Assembly: GCA_937951615.1 (NCBI GenBank)
Contig: CALFBH010000031.1
Span: 1-64,000, forward strand
Origin: an uncultured Saprospiraceae bacterium
GTDB lineage: Bacteria; Bacteroidota; Bacteroidia; Chitinophagales; Saprospiraceae
Length of the DNA stretch: 64,000 nucleotides
Direction: 5' to 3'
Shown: piece after piece, positions 34,898 to 43,428 of the stretch
Layout: every line of letters begins with the position of its first letter
How positions within the stretch are numbered: the stretch's first letter is position 1
Notes under the pieces: generated by a model
Told to the model about the DNA's origin: nothing
Seen by the model: only the letters and a program-made list of their open reading frames with translations
The model's database searches: none
Position numbers and translations under genes: made by a program

Positions 34898-35631
34898 GAC
34901 CTGTTACCAAATTAACTGCTGGAGAAAGTGTTGTTTTAATAGATGGCTCTACACACGCTATTCAGCCTGTGTATAAGCCCCACGGAACTGTTAAAGGTCC
35001 GCTTTCCGCAAATATAGGTGAATATTGTAGTTATTGTGAACAACCTAAACATGATAAAGCATTAGAAGTCGAACATATTCAGCCGGAAAGCTTACCCCAA
35101 TATAAACACCTTCGATTTTCGTGGTCTAATTTTCTCCTTGCTTGTGGTAGATGTAATGGCAAGGACAACAAGACAAACAAAGACGTTGTATTTAGTAATA
35201 TTCATTTACCACACCTGAACAACACTTTGTTGAGTATCGAATATGGTACGGGAGGATTTGTACAAGTTCATTCCGAACTCACGCCAGGTAGTGATGAATA
35301 TAATAAAGCGATTAAGTTAATCAGTTTAGTTGGTTTAGATAAGCTTCCAGGACACCCTGGCTTGAATAAAGACAAGAGATGGCTAAGAAGAGATAATGCC
35401 TGGAAGTTGGCTACCCAATATGAATTAGAATACCAACAAGGAAAAGTGACGATAAAAACCATTATGGATTTAGCAAAAGGTTACGGTTTTTTCTCTGTCT
35501 GGTTTGGTGTATTTGAAGAACATCCAGAAGTGAGAAAAGCATTGATTGATAGTTTTCCTGGTACAACACTTAGTTGCTTTGATGCTGAAAATGGATATAA
35601 CCCTATCCCTCGAAATCCTCCTGCAATTTAA
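34894..35631 (+). CDS. HNH endonuclease of the Septu-type pair (PtuB-like)
   Basis: The 245-aa protein has a zinc-supported HNH motif: CSYC (Cys45, Cys48), LEVEHIQPES (His61), then WSNFLLACGRCNGKDN (Asn79, Cys84, Cys87). This order is usual in PtuB-like and other small defence HNH nucleases. It is translationally coupled to the ATPase. DNA or tRNA could be the target; the sequence does not decide. Transcription ends at a very strong hairpin 36 bp downstream. Confidence 0.8.
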   Translation: MRPVTKLTAGESVVLIDGSTHAIQPVYKPHGTVKGPLSANIGEYCSYCEQPKHDKALEVEHIQPESLPQYKHLRFSWSNFLLACGRCNGKDNKTNKDVVFSNIHLPHLNNTLLSIEYGTGGFVQVHSELTPGSDEYNKAIKLISLVGLDKLPGHPGLNKDKRWLRRDNAWKLATQYELEYQQGKVTIKTIMDLAKGYGFFSVWFGVFEEHPEVRKALIDSFPGTTLSCFDAENGYNPIPRNPPAI

Positions 35632-35667
35632 ATCAGTTCAAAAGCAGTTCTTAAATCGCAAACATAA

Positions 35668-35711
35668 AAAACCCTGATTTGAGGGATGACCATCCCTCAA
35701 ATCAGGGTTTT
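35668..35711. terminator. strong bidirectional terminator
   Basis: A perfect 21-bp stem (AAAACCCTGATTTGAGGGAT... with its complement) and a 2-base loop AC, with A-runs and T-runs on both sides. It lies between the convergent HNH and Omp85 genes. Confidence 0.92.
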
Positions 35712-35727
35712 GGGCTTCAAAATATGT

Positions 35728-37116
35728 TCAAAAAGCAAAACTAGAATTAATAAACAGCCCGCTTTCGCCCAAATCATTAAAACTATACTCAAAACTCAAT
35801 CGGTAATTATTAAACAAAATGACATCGACTGCGGGTCCGTAGCCGAATATCCAGCGATTGTTTAGGCTGTTTCCTTCTTGATAAGTGGGTTCATTGATAT
35901 AAGCCGTATCGAAATTTAGACGGAGAAATAATTTGAGATTCAAGTCTCTGAATTGGTAGGGAAACCATTTGAATAAAGGATAATCGCCTTCATGTATATT
36001 GAAGCGGAGGCTATTGAGAGCGAAGGCGAAATCTGTTCCATCAATCACATACAATTCAAAGCCACTGACAATATCTTGATCCCAGCCCAAGCCAGTATTA
36101 TTGGCAAAAGACACTGCCCTGCGATTGAGGATGGTTTTGCCTTTGATGCGAGTAGCAAGAATGAGTTTTTGGGTCAGCTTGGTATATTTTTCTGCACCAA
36201 GCGAGAGAGACAGATTATCATATTCTTTAAAAATACCTAGTCCTTCTTTTTTCAAATTGCCAAACAATAAATAACCACCCTGCGGATAAATGTTATAAAC
36301 ACGTCGGTCGTATTGTGCATCATATTCTGCATAGAAAAACCGGATGCTTGTTCTGTCATCTAAAAAGTAATTGGCATTGAGGCTATCGAGTACCAATTGA
36401 TTGACGGCATTGCGATGAAACTCCAATCGAAGCGCATTATACCATTCTATTTTTGGCCGATAAGTCAGCCGGACGCCAGTACGAAAACGCTTCAGTAAAT
36501 TCCGTTCATCGACTGCCCGATGCCATTGAGTTTTATTGGCGATGGTGATGTATGGAATCGTTTTATTGGTCGAATAAAAAATGCCGCCACCTATGCCCCA
36601 GCGGTCTTTTTTGTCGAGGTAAGGATAGCTGTATTCGAGTTCTATATTTCGTGTAAAACCAAGATGTGCTTTGAGCCAAAGCGGATCGCGCCTGCCCGTC
36701 AGGTTATTATGTGAAAGTTTGAGTCCGTAATTTACCCGACTAAAATCACGATTTTGTTCTGTCCACCAGACATTAAAATTTCGTTCGGCCATAGCGAATA
36801 CAATACCTGGAAAGATGTACCAGTTTTCCGTCAGTGTGATCAGTACATCGGAGGTTTTAGCGAGGCTGTCTGCTTTTGTGATTTTTGCTGCGTTGAATAA
36901 GCCCGTGCTCAGCAAGCGGTTTTCATTGGCTTCAAACTGAATTTCGCTAATCGTATCATTTTTCAAAAAATCGAGTTCTTTCAGAATGACTCTTTCCTGT
37001 GTCCGCTTATTTCCTGTGATGATAATATCCTGTACTAAAAAACTGTTTTGTGCAGATGCCGAAAGTCCAAAAAACAGTCCTATAATTAATCCAATACATT
37101 TACTTTTCAATCTCAT
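35728..37116 (-). CDS. small Omp85-type outer-membrane barrel with one POTRA domain
   Basis: The 462-aa protein has a signal peptide (to about residue 22, SASAQ) and one POTRA domain (about 25-95: VQDIIITGNKRTQERVILKE). A 16-strand-like barrel region follows, ending in the classic C-terminal Phe (FINSSFAF). It is far shorter than BamA (five POTRAs), resembling small TamA-like or surface-lipid Omp85 members in Bacteroidota. It likely helps insert or move outer-membrane cargo. It is transcribed alone. Confidence 0.82.
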   Translation of the reverse strand: MRLKSKCIGLIIGLFFGLSASAQNSFLVQDIIITGNKRTQERVILKELDFLKNDTISEIQFEANENRLLSTGLFNAAKITKADSLAKTSDVLITLTENWYIFPGIVFAMAERNFNVWWTEQNRDFSRVNYGLKLSHNNLTGRRDPLWLKAHLGFTRNIELEYSYPYLDKKDRWGIGGGIFYSTNKTIPYITIANKTQWHRAVDERNLLKRFRTGVRLTYRPKIEWYNALRLEFHRNAVNQLVLDSLNANYFLDDRTSIRFFYAEYDAQYDRRVYNIYPQGGYLLFGNLKKEGLGIFKEYDNLSLSLGAEKYTKLTQKLILATRIKGKTILNRRAVSFANNTGLGWDQDIVSGFELYVIDGTDFAFALNSLRFNIHEGDYPLFKWFPYQFRDLNLKLFLRLNFDTAYINEPTYQEGNSLNNRWIFGYGPAVDVILFNNYRLSFEYSFNDLGESGLFINSSFAF

Positions 37117-37219
37117 TTACTCGTTTTTAGCAAAGTAATGAATAATTCTCAAATTTGAAATGCAAACTGTATCTTGCGTTTGGAATTTTTATTTTTGTAA
37201 TTTTCAGCTCTTTAGTTGG

Positions 37220-37236
37220 TCAGGCTGGAAGCCTGA
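37220..37236. repeat. short palindrome TCAGGCTGGAAGCCTGA, copy 1
   Basis: A 7-bp stem with a GGA loop, just before the rluF start. A related copy on the other strand is at 57744-57760. Flanking TTGGAATTT words are also shared. Confidence 0.7.
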
Positions 37237-37246
37237 AATACTTTTT

Positions 37247-37939
37247 ATGTCAGAAAACGATATTAGTCTCAATAAATTTATCAGCAGCACGGGGATATGT
37301 TCGCGGCGCGAAGCCGATAAATGGATTGATGCAGGCAGGGTAAAAATCAATGGTACGATTGCTAAAAAAGGCAATCGGGTTTTCGAGCATGACAAAGTAA
37401 CCCTTGATGACGAACCTTTAAGAAATAAGCCACGTCCCATCTATATCGCGCTCAATAAACCACCTGGCATTACCTGTACCACCGATTTGCGAGACAAAGA
37501 TAATATCATTGATTTTGTGGGTCATCCCAAAAGAATTTTCCCGATTGGCAGGCTCGACAAAGCCTCTTCAGGGCTGATTTTACTGACCAATGATGGAGAT
37601 ATTGTGAATCATGTTTTGCGGGTAGAAAATCGACATGAGAAAGTATATATCGTTACCGTCAATCGTCCGATCAATACGACATTCATCAAAAAAATGAGTA
37701 ATGGGATTCCTATTTTAGGGACAGTGACACAAAAATGCGCTGTGCGAAAAATATCAAAATTTACCTTTGAAATTATTCTAACTCAGGGACTCAATCGCCA
37801 AATCAGAAGGATGTGTGAGTTTTTGAGTTACAAAGTCGTCACTTTGAAAAGGGTTCGCATTATGCATATTGAATTGGGGGATTTGAAAGTCGGGAAATGG
37901 CGAAATCTGACTGCGGAGGAGTTGAAGTTGCTAAACTAA
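37247..37939 (+). CDS. rluF: 23S rRNA pseudouridine synthase RluF
   Basis: The 230-aa enzyme isomerises a uridine in 23S rRNA (U2604 in E. coli). It has an N-terminal S4 RNA-binding domain (LNKFISSTGICSRREADKWI, about 8-27). The catalytic motif is FPIGRLDKASSGLILLTNDG with Asp in GRLDK (about residue 105). Also present is LTQGLNRQIRRMCEFLSYKV. The start was moved from 37160 to the ATG at 37247, because the extra 29 residues are only read from a short palindromic repeat. Confidence 0.93.
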   Translation: MSENDISLNKFISSTGICSRREADKWIDAGRVKINGTIAKKGNRVFEHDKVTLDDEPLRNKPRPIYIALNKPPGITCTTDLRDKDNIIDFVGHPKRIFPIGRLDKASSGLILLTNDGDIVNHVLRVENRHEKVYIVTVNRPINTTFIKKMSNGIPILGTVTQKCAVRKISKFTFEIILTQGLNRQIRRMCEFLSYKVVTLKRVRIMHIELGDLKVGKWRNLTAEELKLLN

Positions 37940-37941
37940 CG

Positions 37942-37996
37942 AACGTTTACTAAACCTCCGTAGGTTTAGTAAACGTTAGCAGGTTTAGTAAACGTT
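37942..37996. repeat. REP palindrome R1 plus an extra half, upstream of the RAYT gene
   Basis: AACGTTTACTAAACCT (37942-37957), loop CCGT, AGGTTTAGTAAACGTT (37962-37977) form a perfect 16-bp stem. A second right half repeats at 37981-37996. The RAYT start is 20 bp further. Confidence 0.95.
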
Positions 37997-38016
37997 TTTT
38001 AACCTAAAAACATACT

Positions 38017-38679
38017 ATGAAAACCAATTACTGGCAAAAATTCGAAGCGTCCAGTTTCTACCATATCTACAATAGGGGTATAAATGGTGAAAACCTATTT
38101 GTCTCCTATGAAAACAATAAATTTTTTCTTCAAAAATGGAAAGAACTCATTCTTCCATATTTCGATATTGCTGCTTACTGTTTAATTCCCAATCATTTTC
38201 ATTTTCTGGCAAGGGTGAAACCCTATGACGGGATGATAGAAAAGACCATTAGTAGAGAATATACCATGAAAGCTCAAAAGTTTTTACAAAATGAAATCTC
38301 GTATAATGACTTTTTAGAAGACCAATTTAAGCGGCTTTTCACCTCTTATGTTTTGGCTTTTAATAAGCAACAGGGGCGTACAGGAAGCCTTTTTCAAAAA
38401 CGTTTTAAGCGAATAATCGTAAAGGATGATCTCAAGTTTTGGTATTTGTTGGCTTACATTCATCACAATCCAATCCATCACAATTTTTGCGCTAATTACG
38501 AAAACTGGAAATTTAGTTCTTATCGTGCTTTTTTGTCCAATTCGCCTAGTTCGATTATAAGGGATGAATTGCTTGACCAACTGGAGGAAAATAATAGAGA
38601 ACAAGCCATTCAACTATTTTTAGAACATCATCAAGACTTCAAAATGGACAAGGATATGGGAGATATTCAACTGGACTGA
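38017..38679 (+). CDS. REP-associated tyrosine transposase (RAYT, Y1/HUH)
   Basis: A 220-aa single-domain HUH transposase of the TnpA-REP family. It has the N-terminal FYHIYNRGINGENLF (about 14-28), the HUH motif His60-Phe-His62 in CLIPNHFHFL and the catalytic tyrosine in YIHHNP (Tyr147). The region SLFQKRFKRIIV (about 124-135) and WKFSSYRAFL are also family features. RAYTs cut REP hairpins and are usually domesticated single-copy genes. Here perfect palindromes flank it at 37942-37977, 38718-38765 and 38981-39016, so gene and substrates are together. Confidence 0.93.
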   Translation: MKTNYWQKFEASSFYHIYNRGINGENLFVSYENNKFFLQKWKELILPYFDIAAYCLIPNHFHFLARVKPYDGMIEKTISREYTMKAQKFLQNEISYNDFLEDQFKRLFTSYVLAFNKQQGRTGSLFQKRFKRIIVKDDLKFWYLLAYIHHNPIHHNFCANYENWKFSSYRAFLSNSPSSIIRDELLDQLEENNREQAIQLFLEHHQDFKMDKDMGDIQLD

Positions 38680-38717
38680 GTTTTGTGCACAATTTTCTAA
38701 TGCAAAGGTTTACTGAA

Positions 38718-38765
38718 CCACCGAACGTTTACTAAACCTCCGTAGGTTTAGTAAACGTTCGGTGG
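38718..38765. repeat. REP palindrome R2 (longest copy)
   Basis: The same 16-bp core stem and CCGT loop extends to a perfect 22-bp stem by CCACCG/CGGTGG. It lies 38 bp after the RAYT stop. A degenerate part-copy (GGTTTACTGAACCACCG) sits at 38707-38723. Confidence 0.95.
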
Positions 38766-38801
38766 GAAATTGCCAATTGAGTTTATAAAAATCCTATTTT
38801 A

Positions 38802-38960
38802 ATGAATCAAGCAAAGAAGAAAAAGATTCCAGTTGTTTATTGGAAAGAAGATTATAGTGTTAGTGTCATTTTACTAAAAAAGTCAGATTACTTAAAATAT
38901 GAAGTAGAGTATTCAGATGAGCTTCAGGAAGTTCTTGGCAAATATTTTGATTGTGAATAA
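38802..38960 (+). CDS. 52-aa hypothetical protein between REP palindromes
   Basis: A short open frame beginning MNQAKKKKIPVVYWKEDYSV. It has alternating hydrophobic strands (VSVILLKKSDYLKYEVEY) and ends FDCE. It lies between REP copies R2 and R3 on the RAYT strand. The composition looks protein-like, but no family is known and no strong ribosome-binding site is seen. Confidence 0.4.
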   Translation: MNQAKKKKIPVVYWKEDYSVSVILLKKSDYLKYEVEYSDELQEVLGKYFDCE

Positions 38961-38980
38961 TTGTGATTTCATTCATTTCG

Positions 38981-39016
38981 AACGTTTACTAAACCTCCGT
39001 AGGTTTAGTAAACGTT
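38981..39016. repeat. REP palindrome R3, overlapping the nitrilase 3' end
   Basis: An identical 16-bp stem and loop to R1. On the minus strand its bases encode the last residues of the nitrilase (TFTKPTEV) and its TAG stop at 38989-38991. The REP therefore appears to have landed in the end of that gene. Confidence 0.95.
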
Positions 39017-39966
39017 AGATGGGACAGCAGGCTCTGCCGCTCTCGATTCACCACAAGCCGCGTCACATCTGGACGCGAATAATGACCGGATGGGTCAAAA
39101 TTCTGTCTTTCTTCCAATACTCGATTCACATCCAACGTGGCGACCAGGACATCTTCTGTATCTACTACAGGAGCTAATATCCACTGACCATCTGGACCAG
39201 CTATGCAGGAGCCGCCATTCGCCAGAACGGGTGGTGCAGCTTCCAATATGCGTTCTAGGTGTGGCGTGTCCGCTGGAAAATCTTCCCTACGCATCAGCCC
39301 CGATACAGAAATCACAAAAGATCGTGCTTCTAGGGCAATGAATCGGGTGATGTCTATTGTATTCCGCTCCATGCCTGGCCAAACTGCTACATGGACATTT
39401 TCGCCTAAACCGTATAAAGCCATTCGCGAAAGCGGCATCCAATTTTCCCAACAATTCAGTCCACCAAGCCTGAAATTATTTAGTGGATGTACTTTCAAGC
39501 CATGTCCATCTCCTGGCGACCAAGTGAGGCGTTCTTCATAAGTGGGTTGTAACTTTCTGTGTACCGACTGGATTGTCCCTGTTGGGTCAATATACACCAG
39601 AGAGCAATACACACTATGTCCTCCTCGATCTAATGGACGTTCTATAATACCCAGATAAACAGCAATTTCTCTCTGTTTTGCCAATGCACATACTTCATCC
39701 AATTCTCCTGATTCCAACTGGATCGCATTCCGAATATAATGGGCATGAATTTCTTTTTGCACCTTGTCATTGAACTTCGCGCCATCTGTCAGCGACAGCC
39801 AGAAAGGATAACCTGGCAATAAGCCTTCTCCAAAAATCACCAACTCGCAATGCCTGTCCGCTGCCATGCTGATGTAGGACTTTATTTTTTCTACTGTTTT
39901 GGGTTTGTTCAGCCATACCGGGGCAATCTGAGCCAATCCGACAGTGAGTTGATCTTTGTTTTTCAT
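38989..39966 (-). CDS. nitrilase (carbon-nitrogen hydrolase)
   Basis: The 325-aa enzyme belongs to the nitrilase branch that turns nitriles into acids. The catalytic triad is Glu47 (GEGLLPGYP), Lys138 (HRKLQPTYEE) and Cys172 (GLNCWENWMP). The motif GLNCWENWMPL is typical of true nitrilases rather than amidases. The last eight residues and the stop come from a REP palindrome, so the original C-terminus has been replaced. Its start lies just 10 bp from palindromic element C. Confidence 0.9.
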   Translation of the reverse strand: MKNKDQLTVGLAQIAPVWLNKPKTVEKIKSYISMAADRHCELVIFGEGLLPGYPFWLSLTDGAKFNDKVQKEIHAHYIRNAIQLESGELDEVCALAKQREIAVYLGIIERPLDRGGHSVYCSLVYIDPTGTIQSVHRKLQPTYEERLTWSPGDGHGLKVHPLNNFRLGGLNCWENWMPLSRMALYGLGENVHVAVWPGMERNTIDITRFIALEARSFVISVSGLMRREDFPADTPHLERILEAAPPVLANGGSCIAGPDGQWILAPVVDTEDVLVATLDVNRVLEERQNFDPSGHYSRPDVTRLVVNRERQSLLSHLTFTKPTEV

Positions 39967-39976
39967 ATTGTGAAAT

Positions 39977-40137
39977 AAGTAATGGTAAAAAAATAACTTT
40001 CCGATTTGATGCGATTAATTTTTCGTTATACTTCGTTGCTCATTCATTGCGTAGCTAGGCTATGCGCTTCATTCACGCCTTGTCTAACAAAAAATTAATT
40101 CACCTAAAATGAGGAACTTATTTTTTGACCATTACTA
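39977..40137. repeat. palindromic element, copy C (161 bp)
   Basis: Arms AAGTAATGGTAAAAAAATAA... and ...TTATTTTTTGACCATTACTA pair over about 55 bp. The centre CTTCGTTGCTCATTCATTGC then GTAGCTAGGCTATGC is almost identical to copy A. It fills most of the divergent region between nitrilase (minus) and the SNF2 gene (plus), starting 10 bp from the nitrilase ATG. Confidence 0.85.
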
Positions 40138-40189
40138 AATGAATGAATTATTTTATTGTTATTAGACTTTCAAAACTACAAATCATTAT

Positions 40190-40197
40190 TATATTTG
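40190..40197 (+). promoter_or_regulatory. -7 box TATATTTG upstream of the SNF2 gene
   Basis: It fits TAnnTTTG and sits 70 bases before the TTG start. It lies right after palindromic element C. Confidence 0.5.
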
Positions 40198-40266
40198 TCG
40201 CTTGCCTTGTTTGCAATGGTACACTAGGCAGCTCTGACCTATAAATATACACACAAAACACTACAT

Positions 40267-43209
40267 TTGGATACCGTTTATAAAATCATATACGACCTGA
40301 GCGAGTACGAGGAACTGGGTTATCTGCCCTCTGCTTTTGTGGCCAACACTAATGAGCAAGGCACGATGACTTATGTTGCTCACAAGGTACATGCACAAAC
40401 TATAACTGATTATGGCTTGGAGCTTTCGCCGGAACGCCAGCAATTATTTGAAGTGATTGATTTATTGCAGATTAAAGCACTGGAAGAAAAATTTAATGGT
40501 AAAAGTAAGCGTAAAAAGAATATTCAGAAATTGATTATTGACAAGGACGTCAAGCGGACAATTGTCAAATATATTCATCGAAAACTGGGTGTTTTTCTAA
40601 GTCTGATAAAAAAACATCAGCTGCTGCTTTCCCTGAACACCAATCGCAAAGATTATATTCCTTCCAAGCAAATCAAAGCACTAGAATATCCCCTAACGCC
40701 GCAGCTTTTTTTTAAGCGGACTAAGGAACAAGATGTTTTGTATCGCCTGAGTTTTATGAGCAATAAGAGCTATTGGCGCATTACGCAGCGAGATGTGTTT
40801 GTGCTGTGCAATGAGCCGGGCTGGATAGTTGCCAATCGCGTACTCTGGGAGTTGCCAGCTATCAATGGGAATATGGTGAAGCCCTTTATCAAAAAGGATG
40901 AAATTCGTATTCCAAAACATTATACCAAGGAATATTTTCAAAAATTTATTCTGCGGGTAGCAGCACAAGCAGATATTGAAGCAGAGGGCTTTACGGTCAT
41001 ATCTAATGATAAACTGTCGGGCTGTGAAGTGACTTTTGCACAGAATTTTATGGATAAAACTTATGGACTTAGCTTGCATTTCAGGTATGACCAGCTTCGT
41101 TTTCATAAGAATGAAAGTACCTCACAGAAAACCGATTTGAAATTTGACACTAATGATGACATCATCATTTATCAATACCGTAGAAATTCCGCACAGGAGG
41201 AGGATTTTGTAAAAAAATTAAACAATTTTCCATTGCGTGAGCATCATGGATTATTTGTTCCGACTGATCTGAAATCCGAACCCAATTCCGACCAGGTGAT
41301 GCAATGGCTGGTTGCGCAAAAAACAAATCTTGAGGCAGCAGGTTTTGAAGTGATTGACCCCAATCTGGAAGGCAAGCCCATTCTTTTGCAAACACCTGTT
41401 GTCGAACTCAATGTATCAAAAGACAAAGACTGGTTTGACCTACATGGCAATGTGACTGTAGGATCATTTACTTTCCCTTTTATAAAACTGGCGGAATATA
41501 TCGGTTCAGGCAATCGGTTTTACCCGCTTCCTGACGGGCGTTTTTTCCTAATTCCTGAAGAGTGGATGGCGAAGTATGAAGAAATATTTCGCATGGGCAA
41601 ATTGAATGACGAAGGTGTTCGGGTCATAAAAAGTCGATTTTCTGTTTTACAAAACTTAGAACTCGAACAGCAGGATTCACAATCTAAGAAAACCCTTTCG
41701 GGCAATTATAAACGTGTTCGGTATAAGCCGCCAGAAACATTAAAGGCAACTTTGCGACCTTATCAGTTGGAAGGTGTCAAGTGGTTGATTCATTTATATA
41801 AAAATGACCTCGGCGGCTGTCTGGCAGATGATATGGGACTGGGTAAAACCCTGCAAACCATTGCGGTATTATTATACGCCAAAGAACAAAAAGACAAAGC
41901 CAATCCATCTAGCAAGAAGCTGCCCAACGCCACACAATTCAACTTATTTGATGATGTGAGTCTGGATGGAAAGAATCCATTAAATGCTTTGATTGTCTTG
42001 CCGGCTTCACTGGTTTTCAACTGGAAAAACGAAATCAAAAAATACGCGCCAAGTCTAAGCGTGTATGCCCACACCGGCATACGTCGTTATCGTTCTGCAT
42101 CTCATTTACAGGGTTTTGATGTTATTCTGACGACTTATCACACTGCGCTTAAAGATGTTGAGATGCTCAGACAAATAGAGTTTGAGTACATCATACTGGA
42201 TGAAAGTCAGCAAATCAAAAACCGTGAATCCAAGATATTTGGAGCAGTGAATGATTTGGACGCCAAGCATAAAGTATCGCTGAGTGGTACACCGATAGAA
42301 AATTCTCTTTCGGATTTATGGTCACAAATGCAGTTTATCAACCCAGAATTATTGGGCAGTTTTCCTTTTTTCAAAAAAGAGTTTTTAAAGCCCATTGAAA
42401 AAATGCAAAATGAAGAAAAAAAGAATCGACTGCGGCGGCTGATTACCCCTTATCTCCTTCGTCGTACAAAAGAAGAAGTAGCGAAAGATTTGCCAGAGCT
42501 GACCCAAAAAGTATTTTATAGCGAAATGACTCCGCCACAGAAGAAAGTATATGAACGAGAAAAATCGACTGCTCGAAATTTCATTCTCGAAAATATAGTG
42601 AAAGGCAATCCAAAGTTCAATATGGTGGTACTAAAAACGCTATTGCGTTTGCGCCAGATTGCGAATCACCCTTCTTTGTATCTGGACGACTATGCTCATG
42701 GTTCAGGTAAATTTGATGATATCATTCACCACCTGGAAGTGCTAAAAAAAGGCGGACATAAAGCCCTGATTTTTTCTCAGTTTGTGAGTTATCTCGGCTT
42801 TTTTAAAGCTGCATTTGAGAAGGCTGGTTGGACTTATTCGATGTTAACGGGCGATATGAATGTCACAAAAAGAGAAGCAGCCATAAAAAACTTTCAGGAA
42901 AACAAGGATACGCAGTTTTTCTTAATTTCATTGAAAGCTGGAGGTACAGGACTCAACCTTACTTCTGCCGACTATGTGTTCATTGCCGATCCCTGGTGGA
43001 ATCCTTCCGCTGAACGTCAGGCGATTGCGCGTGCTCATCGTATCGGGCAGACACAAAATGTTATTGCGATGAAATTCATTACCAAAGATACTATTGAGGA
43101 GAAAATTTTGAAATTGCAGGAAAAGAAAACCAAACTGGCAGAGGATATTATAGAGAATAGTGACAAAATACGGTTTGAAAAAGAAGACTTGGAGTTTTTA
43201 CTCGAATAA
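40267..43209 (+). CDS. SNF2-family ATPase (RapA/HepA-like helicase)
   Basis: The 980-aa protein is a double-stranded-DNA translocase. The first 500 residues are a large accessory region without obvious motifs. The SNF2 core follows: LADDMGLGKTLQ (about 517-528), TTYHTALKDV, DESQQIKN (about 644-651), LSGTPIENSLSDLWSQ and, in the second lobe, LISLKAGGTGLNLTSAD and HRIGQTQNV (about 923-931). No ATG is available in frame near the front, and an in-frame TAG lies at 40225, so TTG is taken as the start. It could remodel transcription complexes or serve defence; context does not decide. Confidence 0.92.
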   Translation: MDTVYKIIYDLSEYEELGYLPSAFVANTNEQGTMTYVAHKVHAQTITDYGLELSPERQQLFEVIDLLQIKALEEKFNGKSKRKKNIQKLIIDKDVKRTIVKYIHRKLGVFLSLIKKHQLLLSLNTNRKDYIPSKQIKALEYPLTPQLFFKRTKEQDVLYRLSFMSNKSYWRITQRDVFVLCNEPGWIVANRVLWELPAINGNMVKPFIKKDEIRIPKHYTKEYFQKFILRVAAQADIEAEGFTVISNDKLSGCEVTFAQNFMDKTYGLSLHFRYDQLRFHKNESTSQKTDLKFDTNDDIIIYQYRRNSAQEEDFVKKLNNFPLREHHGLFVPTDLKSEPNSDQVMQWLVAQKTNLEAAGFEVIDPNLEGKPILLQTPVVELNVSKDKDWFDLHGNVTVGSFTFPFIKLAEYIGSGNRFYPLPDGRFFLIPEEWMAKYEEIFRMGKLNDEGVRVIKSRFSVLQNLELEQQDSQSKKTLSGNYKRVRYKPPETLKATLRPYQLEGVKWLIHLYKNDLGGCLADDMGLGKTLQTIAVLLYAKEQKDKANPSSKKLPNATQFNLFDDVSLDGKNPLNALIVLPASLVFNWKNEIKKYAPSLSVYAHTGIRRYRSASHLQGFDVILTTYHTALKDVEMLRQIEFEYIILDESQQIKNRESKIFGAVNDLDAKHKVSLSGTPIENSLSDLWSQMQFINPELLGSFPFFKKEFLKPIEKMQNEEKKNRLRRLITPYLLRRTKEEVAKDLPELTQKVFYSEMTPPQKKVYEREKSTARNFILENIVKGNPKFNMVVLKTLLRLRQIANHPSLYLDDYAHGSGKFDDIIHHLEVLKKGGHKALIFSQFVSYLGFFKAAFEKAGWTYSMLTGDMNVTKREAAIKNFQENKDTQFFLISLKAGGTGLNLTSADYVFIADPWWNPSAERQAIARAHRIGQTQNVIAMKFITKDTIEEKILKLQEKKTKLAEDIIENSDKIRFEKEDLEFLLE

Positions 43210-43326
43210 TTAAAGCTCGTAAACAACTAATTTTCAGCAATTTACCAGCATGAAACAAAAAAAAGCAACATTATTTACTCTAAAATGCAACAGAACGCAG
43301 GCACTTACGTAAAATTATGGCATAAG

Positions 43327-43348
43327 AATGACTTTAACGGAAGTCATT
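43327..43348 (+). terminator. terminator of the SNF2 gene
   Basis: AATGACTT (43327-43334), loop TAACGG, AAGTCATT (43341-43348), followed by TTAA. It is a short stem about 120 bp after the stop codon. Confidence 0.55.
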
Positions 43349-43428
43349 TTAATCCAACAATAAAGCACTAATCAATTGAGATGAAAGGTGTGACAAGCAA
43401 CTTAGGAAGTTCGTTCTCCCTAAAAAAA

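Noticed and set aside
37160-37246. 29-residue N-terminal extension of RluF
   Set aside because: It reads through a palindromic repeat and does not resemble S4-domain proteins; the ATG at 37247 gives the normal start.
38017-38679. IS200-type insertion sequence
   Set aside because: No left/right ends typical of an IS200 with its tnpB partner; the protein and the multiple REP hairpins fit RAYT better.
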